This document shows positions 1 through 9,509 of a stretch of DNA of 64,000 nucleotides, in pieces; the stretch's first letter is position 1; each line of letters opens with the position of its first letter. A program made the translations under genes and the position numbers. Source of the DNA: Nostoc sp. PCC 7524 (GTDB lineage: Bacteria; Cyanobacteriota; Cyanobacteriia; Cyanobacteriales; Nostocaceae); NCBI RefSeq assembly GCF_000316645.1, contig NC_019684.1, forward strand, positions 5,430,001 through 5,494,000, given 5' to 3'. Under the pieces are notes generated by a model. That model saw nothing but the letters and a program-made list of their open reading frames with translations, was not told the DNA's origin and did not search any database.

Positions 1-931
1 GTAATTCATCAGCTTGTAATTCCCCTCTGGTAAGTCTTGAGAGAGTATCTTTACCCTTGGGTTGATAGTTAACGAGCCTAACCGTAGTGTTAAAGGCATT
101 TTTGACTGGGTTTCCCTGGTTATCTAGAAATTCCAGCTTTACCCAATTTTTACCAGGTTTAAAGCCCTTAAGATAAACTGATTGCCAACGATCTAAAACG
201 AAGCTTTCACCGTTGATGGTGCAACGAATCCGCCAATCACTAAATTGATCGTTAGGCTTGTCTTGATTAACTAAGTGTAGAGGCGCGTTGTTGAGGTAAA
301 AATCTAACAATATTGGTTCTGCACCGTAAATACCTTGAGGACGGCTATAGGTTAACAGAGGTACAGAGGTATCAGGATTATTGTCGTCGGTTTTAGTCAA
401 TATGTGAAATGTTACCTGAGCGTAAGCACCCTCATTTTTAAAACTTTCATCCCAAGGACGTGAAGCGAAGACGCGCAGGGTATGAGTTCCTGGAGACAAG
501 TCCGGCAGCACTAAAGGTTGTTCTAAATCGTAGACAGGGATATAAGGTTGATTGTCTAGAAAAACATGAAGATGGGGACCTAGTTCCCATTGAGGATGTT
601 TAAAAATTGGCAGATCCTTCACCTGCAAACGCACTGTTACTGTGTTGTCATTGAGAACTTCATCAGGTTGAGGCGTAACTATTTTGACTTGTGGGCGATA
701 AATTTCTAAGGTTGAGCGTAGTTCTTGGATGACTGCGGGTGGTGAGACTTCTGAGAACTGCTGAGAAATTTGTTGAGGTTTGTCTTGATACTTAACCGCT
801 ACTTCTTGGCTAGCAACTTTTTCTCCACAATTAGTTAAGCCCAAGGCTAACACCAGTATGATTAACCACCTAAAAATAGTAAAACTTTTAGGGAAAAGTT
901 TCTCTAATCGTTTCTTATACCAGGGATTCAT
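1..931 (-). CDS. Putative lipoprotein, C-terminal end cut by window edge
   Basis: The frame opens at ATG 931-929 and runs off the left edge without a stop (about 310 residues seen). The N-terminus has basic residues (MNPWYKKRLEKL), a hydrophobic stretch and LGLTNC, which resembles a lipobox with Cys26 as lipidation site; the Asn at -1 is atypical. The rest is rich in beta-type segments, with patterns such as GPHLHVFLDNQPY and LSPGTHTLRVFASRPW, which resemble Ig-like or carbohydrate-binding-like domains in envelope proteins. It is divergent from psaA, with 528 bases between the starts. I do not recognise a function. An exported, membrane-anchored protein is an inference. Confidence 0.75.
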   Translation of the reverse strand, partial: MNPWYKKRLEKLFPKSFTIFRWLIILVLALGLTNCGEKVASQEVAVKYQDKPQQISQQFSEVSPPAVIQELRSTLEIYRPQVKIVTPQPDEVLNDNTVTVRLQVKDLPIFKHPQWELGPHLHVFLDNQPYIPVYDLEQPLVLPDLSPGTHTLRVFASRPWDESFKNEGAYAQVTFHILTKTDDNNPDTSVPLLTYSRPQGIYGAEPILLDFYLNNAPLHLVNQDKPNDQFSDWRIRCTINGESFVLDRWQSVYLKGFKPGKNWVKLEFLDNQGNPVKNAFNTTVRLVNYQPKGKDTLSRLTRGELQADEL

Positions 932-1191
932 GCCTTATACCCAGTTATCTTTTTTAACAATTGATCAATTATTTTGGCTGAAATGATCTATTGCACACTA
1001 TGACCTAAAAGGTGAAATTTTTAGCACTTAGCATGACTTTCTCTAAAAAATAGAATAATAGTATTTTTCTTTACAATTTTTATTAATTAAGTATTTAAAT
1101 ACCACACTAAAATTCTGGGAAAGCAAATATACCAAAGTCTAGAGCATCCAGTTTATTGGCTTTACGGTGTAAAAAACCATAAGTTTTACGA

Positions 1192-1209
1192 ATTGTTATC
1201 CTTTGTAAA
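1192..1209 (-). promoter_or_regulatory. HLR1-like direct repeat upstream of psaA (candidate RpaB site)
   Basis: On the minus strand the sequence reads TTTACAAA, two bases, then ATAACAAT. The HLR1 element bound by the response regulator RpaB is two (G/T)TTACA(T/A)(T/A) repeats separated by two bases. The first half fits fully and the second matches 6 of 8. PSI genes are known RpaB targets in cyanobacteria; that this copy is used is inference. A single half-site (TTTACAAT) also occurs on the plus strand near 1071. Confidence 0.3.
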
Positions 1210-1292
1210 TTAAATCGAGAAACTATTGACTTTTTGCTCAAGAGTTTGCAGTTAAAAGGCTGACAAGACAATTACTCTAGGGATTTTGAATT

Positions 1293-1337
1293 ATTGTTAA
1301 AATGTGTCTAACAATGTACAAGTTAAGACTTTATAAT
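1293..1337 (+). promoter_or_regulatory. Candidate psaA promoter with inverted repeat
   Basis: A consensus -10 hexamer TATAAT lies at 1332-1337. Just upstream is a perfect 7-bp inverted repeat, ATTGTTA (1293-1299) and TAACAAT (1309-1315), with its right arm where a -35 would lie. No good TTGACA -35 is seen, which suggests activator dependence. The inferred transcript would have a leader of roughly 115 bases. Confidence 0.35.
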
Positions 1338-1459
1338 TCAACAGAAACAAATTTTCCACATAGCGTCTTCATCGCAGCTCCAGCAAAATTCTGGTGGTAG
1401 CGATAGTGGTTCTCTTTGTGGTTTCATGATTCCTCATTCCTTATCAGAGAGGAGGTCGA

Positions 1460-3718
1460 ATGACGATTAGTCCTCCGGAGCGAGAGGAAAAAAAAGCCAG
1501 AGTGATAGTTGATAACGATCCAGTCCCAACCTCATTTGAAAAATGGGCGCAACCTGGACACTTCGACAGAACTCTAGCTAGAGGCCCCAAAACCACCACA
1601 TGGATTTGGAACCTTCATGCCCTCGCCCACGATTTTGATACACATACAAGCGATTTAGAAGACATTTCCCGCAAGATATTTGCGGCTCACTTCGGACACC
1701 TGGCCGTTGTGACCATCTGGTTGAGCGGGATGATATTCCACGGCGCGAAGTTTTCTAACTACGAAGCCTGGTTGAGCGACCCACTGAATGTTAAGCCCAG
1801 CGCACAAGTCGTTTGGCCAATTGTGGGACAAGACATATTGAATGGTGATGTTGGTGGTGGATTCCACGGTATTCAAATCACCTCCGGCTTGTTCCAAGTA
1901 TGGCGGGGCTGGGGTATCACCAACTCCTTCCAGCTGTACTGCACCGCTATCGGTGGCCTAGTGCTAGCAGGCTTGTTCCTATTTGCTGGTTGGTTCCACT
2001 ACCACAAACGCGCTCCTAAACTGGAATGGTTCCAGAATGTGGAGTCCATGTTGAACCACCACCTGCAAGTTCTGTTAGGCTGCGGTTCTTTGGGATGGGC
2101 TGGTCACTTGATTCACGTCTCCGCCCCAATCAACAAGCTTTTGGATGCAGGCGTACCCCTGAAGGACGTACCCTTGCCCCATGAGTTCATCCTGAACAAA
2201 GACCTGTTGATTGATTTGTTCCCCGGCTTTGCTAGTGGTTTAACACCTTTCTTCACCTTGAACTGGGGTCAGTACGCTGACTTCTTAACCTTCAAGGGTG
2301 GTTTAAACCCTGTCACCGGTGGTTTGTGGATGACTGACATTGCTCATCACCACCTAGCGATCGCTGTACTCTTCATCATCGCTGGTCACCAATACCGCAC
2401 TAACTGGGGAATTGGTCACAGCATCAAAGAGATCCTCGAAAACCACAAAGGCCCCTTCACTGGGGAAGGTCACAAGGGTCTTTATGAGAACATGACCACA
2501 TCCTGGCACGCTCAATTGGCAACTAACCTTGCTTTCTTGGGTTCCTTGACCATCATCATCGCGCACCATATGTACGCGATGCCCCCCTATCCCTACTTGG
2601 CAACTGACTACGCTACTCAGTTGTGCTTGTTCACCCACCATATGTGGATCGGCGGTTTCTTGATCGTCGGTGGTGCGGCTCACGCTGCCATCTTTATGGT
2701 GCGGGATTACGATCCAGTTGTGAACCAAAACAACGTTCTGGATCGGGTGATTCGTCACCGGGATGCCATTATTTCTCACTTGAACTGGGTTTGTATTTTC
2801 CTCGGCTTCCACAGCTTTGGACTGTACATCCACAACGACACAATGCGTGCCTTGGGCCGTCCCCAAGACATGTTCTCCGACACAGCAATTCAGCTGCAAC
2901 CAGTATTTGCTCAATGGGTGCAGAACCTGCATACCTTAGCTCCTGGTGGTACAGCTCCCAACGCCTTAGAGCCAGTTAGCTATGCTTTTGGCGGCGGTAT
3001 TTTGGCTGTAGGTGGCAAAGTCGCTATGATGCCCATCGCTTTGGGTACTGCTGACTTCCTAGTACACCACATCCATGCCTTCACCATCCACGTAACTGTT
3101 CTGATTCTGCTGAAGGGCGTACTGTTCGCTCGCAGCTCTCGCCTGATCCCCGATAAGGCCAACTTAGGCTTCCGCTTCCCTTGTGACGGTCCAGGCCGTG
3201 GCGGTACTTGCCAAGTTTCCGGTTGGGATCATGTGTTCCTCGGATTGTTCTGGATGTACAACTCCTTGTCAATTGTGATTTTCCACTTCAGTTGGAAGAT
3301 GCAATCTGATGTATGGGGAACAGTAGACGCAGCTGGTAATGTGTCTCATATTACTGGTGGTAACTTTGCCCAAAGTGCCATCACCATCAACGGCTGGTTG
3401 CGCGATTTCTTGTGGGCGCAAGCTTCACAAGTAATCAACTCTTACGGAAGTGCGCTGTCTGCTTATGGACTAATGTTCTTGGGCGCTCACTTTGTATGGG
3501 CATTCAGCTTGATGTTCCTGTTCAGTGGTCGCGGCTACTGGCAAGAACTGATTGAGTCTATCGTTTGGGCTCATAATAAACTGAAGGTAGCACCAGCAAT
3601 CCAACCTCGTGCATTGAGCATCACTCAAGGTCGCGCTGTTGGTGTCGCTCATTACCTCCTAGGAGGAATTGCTACCACCTGGGCATTCTTCCACGCACAC
3701 ATACTTTCAGTAGGCTAG
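1460..3718 (+). CDS. psaA: Photosystem I P700 chlorophyll a apoprotein A1
   Basis: PsaA forms, with PsaB, the thylakoid heterodimer that binds P700, the primary acceptors and the FX cluster. At 752 residues the length is normal. The FX loop [12 protein letters not shown] is present, with Cys575 and Cys584 as the two 4Fe-4S ligands. His-rich transmembrane helices (for example [20 protein letters not shown]) carry chlorophyll ligands, and the C-terminus [19 protein letters not shown] is typical. The start is supported by GAGGAGG just upstream. psaB follows after 126 bases on the same strand, the usual cotranscribed arrangement. Long antisense open frames within it are shadows. Confidence 0.99.
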   Translation: MTISPPEREEKKARVIVDNDPVPTSFEKWAQPGHFDRTLARGPKTTTWIWNLHALAHDFDTHTSDLEDISRKIFAAHFGHLAVVTIWLSGMIFHGAKFSNYEAWLSDPLNVKPSAQVVWPIVGQDILNGDVGGGFHGIQITSGLFQVWRGWGITNSFQLYCTAIGGLVLAGLFLFAGWFHYHKRAPKLEWFQNVESMLNHHLQVLLGCGSLGWAGHLIHVSAPINKLLDAGVPLKDVPLPHEFILNKDLLIDLFPGFASGLTPFFTLNWGQYADFLTFKGGLNPVTGGLWMTDIAHHHLAIAVLFIIAGHQYRTNWGIGHSIKEILENHKGPFTGEGHKGLYENMTTSWHAQLATNLAFLGSLTIIIAHHMYAMPPYPYLATDYATQLCLFTHHMWIGGFLIVGGAAHAAIFMVRDYDPVVNQNNVLDRVIRHRDAIISHLNWVCIFLGFHSFGLYIHNDTMRALGRPQDMFSDTAIQLQPVFAQWVQNLHTLAPGGTAPNALEPVSYAFGGGILAVGGKVAMMPIALGTADFLVHHIHAFTIHVTVLILLKGVLFARSSRLIPDKANLGFRFPCDGPGRGGTCQVSGWDHVFLGLFWMYNSLSIVIFHFSWKMQSDVWGTVDAAGNVSHITGGNFAQSAITINGWLRDFLWAQASQVINSYGSALSAYGLMFLGAHFVWAFSLMFLFSGRGYWQELIESIVWAHNKLKVAPAIQPRALSITQGRAVGVAHYLLGGIATTWAFFHAHILSVG

Positions 3719-3731
3719 CAATTAGCTCATC

Positions 3732-3793
3732 GAGTTATGAGTGATGAGTTGATGAGTTTCAAAATAAGCCCTTTAACTCAAAACTCATAACTC
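3732..3793 (+). other. Stem-loop between psaA and psaB
   Basis: GAGTTATGAG (3732-3741) is perfectly complementary to CTCATAACTC (3784-3793), and a nested pairing of ATGAGTTT with AAACTCAT is also possible. It starts 13 bases after the psaA stop and has no following T-run, so it looks more like an RNA-stabilising or processing hairpin than a terminator. Function is inference. Confidence 0.4.
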
Positions 3794-3844
3794 CCCTAAA
3801 GCTTGATAAATGATGGCTAAAGGTCAGAGGAAATATCAAAACCT

Positions 3845-6070
3845 ATGGCAACAAAATTTCCAAAATTTAGCCAGGATCTCGCACAGGACCCAACTACGCG
3901 TCGCATTTGGTATGCGATCGCCATGGGCAATGATTTTGAAAGCCACGATGGCATGACCGAAGAAAATCTTTACCAAAAGATTTTCGCTACTCACTTCGGA
4001 CACCTGGCAATCATCTTCCTATGGGCTTCCAGCCTCCTGTTCCATGTAGCCTGGCAAGGTAACTTTGAACAGTGGATTAAAGATCCTCTCCACGTCCGCC
4101 CCATCGCCCATGCGATTTGGGACCCCCACTTCGGTAAACCAGCAATTGAAGCTTTTACCCAAGCTGGCGCTAGCAATCCTGTAAACATTGCCTACTCTGG
4201 TGTCTACCACTGGTGGTACACCATCGGTATGCGGACAAATAACGAACTGTACATCGGTTCAGTTGGCCTGTTATTATTCGCAGCCCTGTGTTTATTTGCT
4301 GGTTGGTTGCACTTGCAGCCCAAGTTCCGCCCCAGCCTCGCCTGGTTCAAGAGTGCTGAATCTCGCCTCAACCACCACCTCGCTGGTTTGTTTGGCGTTA
4401 GCTCTCTGGCTTGGGCTGGTCACTTGATTCACGTTGCTATCCCCGAATCTCGCGGACAGCACGTAGGTTGGGATAACTTCCTATCTACTGCCCCCCACCC
4501 AGCAGGTTTACAACCTTTCTTTACAGGTAACTGGAGCGTTTACGCTCAAAACCCAGACACAGCTGGTCATATCTTTGGTACATCCCAAGGTTCTGGTACA
4601 GCGATTCTGACATTCTTAGGTGGCTTCCATCCTCAGACAGAATCTCTGTGGCTGACCGACATGGCTCACCACCACCTGGCGATCGCTGTACTATTTATCG
4701 TTGCTGGTCATATGTATCGCACCAACTTCGGTATTGGTCACAGCATCAAAGAAATGATGAATGCCAAAACTTTCTTTGGCAAAACTGTTGAAGGTCCTTT
4801 CAATATGCCTCACCAAGGCATTTATGACACCTACAACAACTCTCTGCACTTCCAATTAGGTTGGCACTTGGCTTGTTTGGGTGTTGTCACCTCCTTGGTA
4901 GCACAGCATATGTACTCTCTGCCTGCCTACGCATTCATTGCGAAGGATTACACCACCCAGGCAGCTCTCTACACCCACCACCAGTACATTGCTATCTTCT
5001 TGATGGTTGGTGCTTTCGCTCACGGTGCTATCTTCTTAGTCCGTGACTACGATCCAGAACAAAATAAAGGCAACGTACTCGACCGTGTGCTACAGCACAA
5101 AGAAGCGATTATCTCTCACTTGAGCTGGGTATCTCTCTTCTTAGGCTTCCACACCCTCGGTTTGTACGTTCACAACGACGTAGTAGTTGCTTTCGGTACT
5201 CCTGAAAAGCAAATCTTGATTGAACCAGTATTTGCTCAGTTCATTCAAGCTGCTCACGGTAAGGTTCTCTACGGCTTAGACACCTTGTTGTCTAACCCCG
5301 ATAGCGTTGCTTACACCGCTTACCCCAACTACGGCAACGTTTGGTTGGCTGGCTGGTTAGATGCCATTAACTCTGGTACTAACTCCCTGTTCTTAACAAT
5401 CGGCCCTGGCGACTTCTTGGTACACCATGCGATCGCTCTCGGTCTGCACACCACCACCCTCATCCTAGTCAAAGGTGCTTTGGATGCTCGTGGTTCTAAA
5501 CTGATGCCCGATAAAAAGGACTTCGGCTATGCCTTCCCTTGCGACGGTCCAGGCCGTGGCGGTACTTGCGACATCTCCGCTTGGGACTCCTTCTACCTAG
5601 CTCTGTTCTGGGCGTTAAACACAGTAGGTTGGTTAACCTTCTACTGGCACTGGAAACACCTGGGTATTTGGCAAGGTAACGTTGCTCAGTTCAACGAAAA
5701 CTCTACATACTTAATGGGCTGGTTCCGTGATTACCTCTGGGCTAACTCCGCTCAGTTGATCAACGGTTACAACCCCTACGGCGTGAACAACCTGTCTGTC
5801 TGGGCTTGGATGTTCCTCTTCGGACACCTAGTTTGGGCTACTGGCTTCATGTTCCTCATCTCCTGGAGAGGTTACTGGCAAGAGTTGATCGAAACCCTAG
5901 TTTGGGCGCACGAACGTACTCCTATCGCTAACCTCGTTCGCTGGAAAGACAAACCCGTTGCTCTCTCCATCGTTCAAGCTCGTGTAGTTGGTTTAGCTCA
6001 CTTCACAGTTGGCTACGTTGTCACCTATGCAGCTTTCCTCATTGCTTCTACTGCTGGTAAGTTCGGTTGA
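3845..6070 (+). CDS. psaB: Photosystem I P700 chlorophyll a apoprotein A2
   Basis: PsaB is the second half of the PSI core heterodimer. The 741-residue product is of normal length. The FX loop [12 protein letters not shown] is present, with Cys566 and Cys575 completing the interpolypeptide 4Fe-4S cluster made with PsaA. Helix motifs such as [20 protein letters not shown] and the C-terminal [20 protein letters not shown] match the family. A purine-rich site (AGAGGAAA) precedes the ATG. It ends the psaAB unit, closed by the terminator at 6100-6133. Confidence 0.99.
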   Translation: MATKFPKFSQDLAQDPTTRRIWYAIAMGNDFESHDGMTEENLYQKIFATHFGHLAIIFLWASSLLFHVAWQGNFEQWIKDPLHVRPIAHAIWDPHFGKPAIEAFTQAGASNPVNIAYSGVYHWWYTIGMRTNNELYIGSVGLLLFAALCLFAGWLHLQPKFRPSLAWFKSAESRLNHHLAGLFGVSSLAWAGHLIHVAIPESRGQHVGWDNFLSTAPHPAGLQPFFTGNWSVYAQNPDTAGHIFGTSQGSGTAILTFLGGFHPQTESLWLTDMAHHHLAIAVLFIVAGHMYRTNFGIGHSIKEMMNAKTFFGKTVEGPFNMPHQGIYDTYNNSLHFQLGWHLACLGVVTSLVAQHMYSLPAYAFIAKDYTTQAALYTHHQYIAIFLMVGAFAHGAIFLVRDYDPEQNKGNVLDRVLQHKEAIISHLSWVSLFLGFHTLGLYVHNDVVVAFGTPEKQILIEPVFAQFIQAAHGKVLYGLDTLLSNPDSVAYTAYPNYGNVWLAGWLDAINSGTNSLFLTIGPGDFLVHHAIALGLHTTTLILVKGALDARGSKLMPDKKDFGYAFPCDGPGRGGTCDISAWDSFYLALFWALNTVGWLTFYWHWKHLGIWQGNVAQFNENSTYLMGWFRDYLWANSAQLINGYNPYGVNNLSVWAWMFLFGHLVWATGFMFLISWRGYWQELIETLVWAHERTPIANLVRWKDKPVALSIVQARVVGLAHFTVGYVVTYAAFLIASTAGKFG

Positions 6071-6099
6071 TCTGGCTGCTAGTTTTGTAGGTAAGTAAT

Positions 6100-6133
6100 A
6101 AAAAATCCCCTGCCGCAAGGTGGGGGATTTTTT
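6100..6133 (+). terminator. Rho-independent terminator of psaAB
   Basis: AAAAAATCCCC (6100-6110) pairs with GGGGATTTTTT (6123-6133). The stem continues inward through two wobble pairs and CC/GG to a GCAA tetraloop, with the T-run forming the 3' arm. It starts 29 bases after the psaB stop. Confidence 0.9.
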
Positions 6134-6159
6134 CGTAGGTGGAATTAGCAAGGAATATA

Positions 6160-6564
6160 ATGGACAGTGTTTTTGATGACTTGGCTGAATATAGACAGCA
6201 TCTGGGTTTACCTCCTGCTGATAGTGAAACTGACGGCTCAACAATTGCTAAACTAGAAATAGATGGTCAGACTTTTTTTGGTGTAAATTCTAGTAGTAAT
6301 CCTTATCGTCGGCAAATAACTCTGAAGGTTAATAATATTTCTAGAACTCATGCAGAAGCTGATGCTTTTCAGCAAGTATTAGATGCAGGTATTAAAGCAG
6401 CCAAAGCGCGTTTGACTGTAGATAGAGATTTATGTCGTGCTTGTGGTTTACAAGGTGCTGTTAATTCTATGGCTTATCAAGTAGGTATAGAAGAATTAGA
6501 AATTATTACTCCCAGTGGAAGTAAAAGCATGAAAGTTACCGCTCCCAAGACAAGGAGAACATAA
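6160..6564 (+). CDS. Toxin-type cytidine deaminase domain protein
   Basis: The 134-residue protein carries the two zinc motifs of the deaminase fold: HAE at residues 64-66 (context SRTHAEADAF) and CRAC at 92-95 (context DRDLCRACG), followed by the strand IEELEIITPSG typical of bacterial polymorphic-toxin deaminases (MafB19/SCP1.201-like clans). ATG 6160 is preferred over an in-frame GTG at 6139 because AAGGAA lies 6 bases before it. No signal peptide, secretion domain or repeats precede the catalytic part, so it is either a free-standing deaminase or the tip of a decayed toxin. Its stop overlaps the next start (TAATG), and the neighbour looks like an immunity protein. Target (DNA, RNA or nucleotide) cannot be read from the sequence. 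Confidence 0.75.
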   Translation: MDSVFDDLAEYRQHLGLPPADSETDGSTIAKLEIDGQTFFGVNSSSNPYRRQITLKVNNISRTHAEADAFQQVLDAGIKAAKARLTVDRDLCRACGLQGAVNSMAYQVGIEELEIITPSGSKSMKVTAPKTRRT

Positions 6565-7073
6565 TGTTTGTATCTAAGTTATATACAGATAAATGGACAG
6601 GAAACAGAAATGAAGAAACTGTCATTGAAAATCCAAATTGGCAACAAATCAAAACGGCTATTTGTGAGTTAGATGGTAAAATCAAAACTTTAGTAAGTTT
6701 AGAAGCTGATGATCAAAGTTATATGATGATTGGTGGAGGTAATGATGGTCAATATATTGTGACTGTAACTTTAGATAACGAGATTTTTTATAGTCTTTTG
6801 CATCCGATTGATTATGAAATATCCAAATCAGATACTTCTGTTAAAAAAATTAATTTATCTATTTTTTATCAAGCATTAATAAAAGCAAAAAGCAATAATA
6901 CTAATTCTGCTAATGAACAAAGATTAGTTGTAGGTGGACAAGCCGGAAATTATTCTGAGAAAATTTGTGTTAATTTACCTCAATGCTTAATAGCTGCAAT
7001 AACATTTGCTGAATCAGGTGAACTTGAAGCATTATTTACTTGGGAAGAAGATGAATCTTTAGTTGTGGTATAA
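6564..7073 (+). CDS. Imm1-like immunity protein
   Basis: This 169-residue, acidic, cytoplasmic-looking protein starts in the last base of the deaminase stop codon. The stretch SYMMIGGGNDGQYIVTVTL and the C-terminal AITFAESGELEALFTWEED resemble the Imm1 family, whose members often sit directly downstream of deaminase toxins. Family assignment is by pattern memory, not a search. Function as the neutralising partner of the upstream deaminase is inferred from family and from the translational coupling. Base composition is AT-rich compared with psaB or argS, consistent with an accessory cassette. Confidence 0.65.
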   Translation: MFVSKLYTDKWTGNRNEETVIENPNWQQIKTAICELDGKIKTLVSLEADDQSYMMIGGGNDGQYIVTVTLDNEIFYSLLHPIDYEISKSDTSVKKINLSIFYQALIKAKSNNTNSANEQRLVVGGQAGNYSEKICVNLPQCLIAAITFAESGELEALFTWEEDESLVVV

Positions 7074-7235
7074 AAGCTTGTATTACTTTGCCTATTAATC
7101 ATAGGTATGGATGAAATTGTGATGCGGTGACTACTGAAAATAATGAGAGAACAACTTATGCTTCGAGCATTTCAACTGACATCATAACAACAAGTGATCG
7201 CCTATAAACAGCTTTAACCAAAAAAACTTAAAACC

Positions 7236-7376
7236 ATGACTAGTTGGCAAGAACACATTAGTATTAATCCTCAAACCTGTCATGGTAAACAGCATATTAC
7301 AGGTACACAAGTGATGGTTTCAGTCATCCTTGATAGACTATCAGAGTCGGGAATTTATGCGAGGATTGTACTGTAG
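7236..7376 (+). pseudogene. DUF433-type antitoxin remnant
   Basis: From ATG 7236 the frame reads MTSWQEHISINPQTCHGK, then QHITGTQVMVSVILDRL, which matches the start of DUF433 proteins (dP..cgGkp.I.GT...V..il..L). It stops at TAG 7374-7376 after 46 codons; past the stop the same frame gives YDNPE, like the usual 'YP.lt' segment, before another stop. DUF433 proteins are normally about 75-80 residues, usually beside a DUF5615 toxin, which is absent here. Read as a decayed antitoxin gene. Confidence 0.6.
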
Positions 7377-7489
7377 TATGACAATCCTGAATGAGATTAG
7401 CTGACTAGATTTTAAGGTTAAAATAATCAAGCCTTGGAGAAAGTCCAATAGGCAGCCCATAGCCCCCTCGAACAGATAACATCTATATT

Positions 7490-9256
7490 ATGAACGCTAC
7501 ACAAGAACAACTAAAGGTAAAACTTGAGCAGGCAATGGTTGCTGCTTTTGGCGATGAGTACGCCGGAGTAGATCCGATTTTAGTTCCTGCTAGCAATCCT
7601 AAATTTGGTGATTATCAAGCCAACGTGGCTTTATCCCTGAGTAAGAAATTAGGACAGCAACCCAGAGTGATCGCCTCTGCTATTGTAGAAAAATTAGATG
7701 TCTCCGAAATCTGTGAATCTCCAGAAATAGCTGGGCCTGGTTTTATCAATCTGAAGTTGAAAACTGCTTACCTAGAAGCGCAATTGAACGCTATTCATGC
7801 AGATTCCCGACTCGGTGTTCCCACAGCGAAACACCCACAACGTGAAATAGTCGATTTTTCTAGTCCGAATATTGCCAAAGAGATGCACGTCGGACACTTG
7901 CGTTCTACTATCATCGGTGATTCTATTGCCCGCATTCTCGAATTTCGCGGACATGATGTATTGCGGTTAAATCATGTGGGTGATTGGGGTACACAATTTG
8001 GAATGTTAATTGCTTACCTGCGGGAAGTCTACCCAGAAGCCTTAACTACTGCAAATGCTTTAGATATCGGTGATTTAGTGAGTTTTTATCGCAAAGCTAA
8101 ACAGCGATTTGATGCAGATGAAGCCTTCCAAGAAACTGCTCGTCAGGAAGTTGTCAGATTACAAGCAGGCGCAGAAGATACGCTTCATGCTTGGAAGTTA
8201 TTGTGTGAACAATCACGCCAAGAATTTCAGGTAATTTATGATTTGCTGAATATCCAATTAACTGAACGAGGCGAATCTTTTTATAATCCCTTACTACCAA
8301 CAGTTGTAGAAGGATTAGAGAAATCTGGTTTATTGGTAGAAAACCAGGGTGCAAAGTGTGTTTTCTTAGATGGTTTTACTAATAGAGAAGGTGAACCTTT
8401 ACCCTTAATTGTGCAGAAATCTGATGGCGGTTATAACTACGCCACCACAGATTTAGCAGCACTAAATTACCGCATTCAAAAAGATGAAGCAAAACGGATT
8501 ATTTACGTCACAGATGCGGGACAAGCTAATCACTTTTCTCAATTCTTTCAGGTAGCGCGTAAAGCTGGATGGATTCCTGATGATGTGGAGTTAGTTCACG
8601 TTCCCTTTGGTTTGGTGTTAGGTGAAGATGGGAAGAAATTCAAAACCCGTTCTGGTGATACTGTCAGGTTGCGGGATTTATTAGATGAAGCAGTTTCTCG
8701 CGCCCACGCTGATTTAGAAACTAGATTAAAAGCAGAAGAAAGAGAAGAAACAGCAGAATTTATTAACAAAGTTGCTGAGGTAGTTGGTATCAGTGCAGTG
8801 AAGTATGCTGACTTAAGCCAAAACCGCACCAGTAACTATATTTTCAGCTATGACAAAATGCTGGATCTTAAAGGGAATACCGCACCCTATATGCTATATG
8901 CTTATGCTCGGATTCAAGGCATTAGCCGCAAGGGTGGGATTAACTTTGCAGAATTGGGAAGTAATGCCAAAGTGATATTGCAGCATGACACGGAATTTGC
9001 ATTAGCTAAATTCTTACTGCAACTAGGTGAAGTTATTAGCACTGTAGAGGAAGATTTGTTGCCTAATCGGTTGTGTGAATATCTCTACGAGCTAAGTAAA
9101 AAGTTTAATGTGTTTTATGACCGCAATCAAGGAGTACCTGTATTGAATGCAGAAGAACCACTGCGGACATCACGTTTGGTTCTGTGTGATTTGACAGCGA
9201 GAACTTTGAAATTAGGCTTATCGTTACTAGGTATTCCGGTGTTGGAGAGGATGTAG
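7490..9256 (+). CDS. argS: Arginyl-tRNA synthetase
   Basis: Class Ia aminoacyl-tRNA synthetase that charges tRNA-Arg with arginine, 588 residues, normal length. The N-terminal Add1 domain (residues 1-110) recognises the tRNA D-loop. The HIGH motif is HVGH at 133-136, following SSPNIAKEM, an ArgRS hallmark. The KMSKS position is replaced by the KFKTRSGD type loop seen in many bacterial ArgRS. The C-terminal DALR anticodon-binding domain ends in [16 protein letters not shown]. No clear Shine-Dalgarno precedes the ATG. It stands alone between the toxin cassette and a convergent protease gene. Confidence 0.98.
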   Translation: MNATQEQLKVKLEQAMVAAFGDEYAGVDPILVPASNPKFGDYQANVALSLSKKLGQQPRVIASAIVEKLDVSEICESPEIAGPGFINLKLKTAYLEAQLNAIHADSRLGVPTAKHPQREIVDFSSPNIAKEMHVGHLRSTIIGDSIARILEFRGHDVLRLNHVGDWGTQFGMLIAYLREVYPEALTTANALDIGDLVSFYRKAKQRFDADEAFQETARQEVVRLQAGAEDTLHAWKLLCEQSRQEFQVIYDLLNIQLTERGESFYNPLLPTVVEGLEKSGLLVENQGAKCVFLDGFTNREGEPLPLIVQKSDGGYNYATTDLAALNYRIQKDEAKRIIYVTDAGQANHFSQFFQVARKAGWIPDDVELVHVPFGLVLGEDGKKFKTRSGDTVRLRDLLDEAVSRAHADLETRLKAEEREETAEFINKVAEVVGISAVKYADLSQNRTSNYIFSYDKMLDLKGNTAPYMLYAYARIQGISRKGGINFAELGSNAKVILQHDTEFALAKFLLQLGEVISTVEEDLLPNRLCEYLYELSKKFNVFYDRNQGVPVLNAEEPLRTSRLVLCDLTARTLKLGLSLLGIPVLERM

Positions 9257-9509
9257 TTTTGCATAATGCGATCGCCTAGGTTGGGGCGTAGCCAATCGCA
9301 CAACAACCGCCAACCCACATTGATAAACACGGATAACGCTGGCTAATTATCGGTATTTATCAACGGACATCGGCGGTTAAAACTTTACGGCATTGCTGAT
9401 TAGTGGGATGATTTTTGTCTCACGCATTCGCCGCAAGGCGTTCTCGTATGCCCATTCTCTTGTCAGTAGTAGTTGTCATGATACCTTTCTCCACATCAAG
9501 TGATCACTA
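9257..9509. other. Convergent gap with a MITE-end-like repeat
   Basis: There is no gene in this 253-base gap. Bases 9390-9425 match 30 of 36 positions of the left end of the MITE at 20964-21076, suggesting a single-ended relic. CGCCGCAAGGCG (9430-9441) is a small palindrome. Confidence 0.5.

Larger units (their letters stand above)
932..1459. other. Divergent intergenic region with long psaA leader
   Basis: This 528-base AT-rich gap separates the lipoprotein start from psaA. I see no gene in it. It contains the psaA promoter candidates listed separately, a perfect inverted repeat at 1293-1315, and a strong ribosome-binding site (GAGGAGG) a few bases before the psaA ATG. Confidence 0.6.

Noticed and set aside
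2354..2932. 192-codon open frame antisense to psaA
   Set aside because: It lies wholly inside psaA, has no motifs, and similar antisense frames recur along psaA and psaB because of their codon use.
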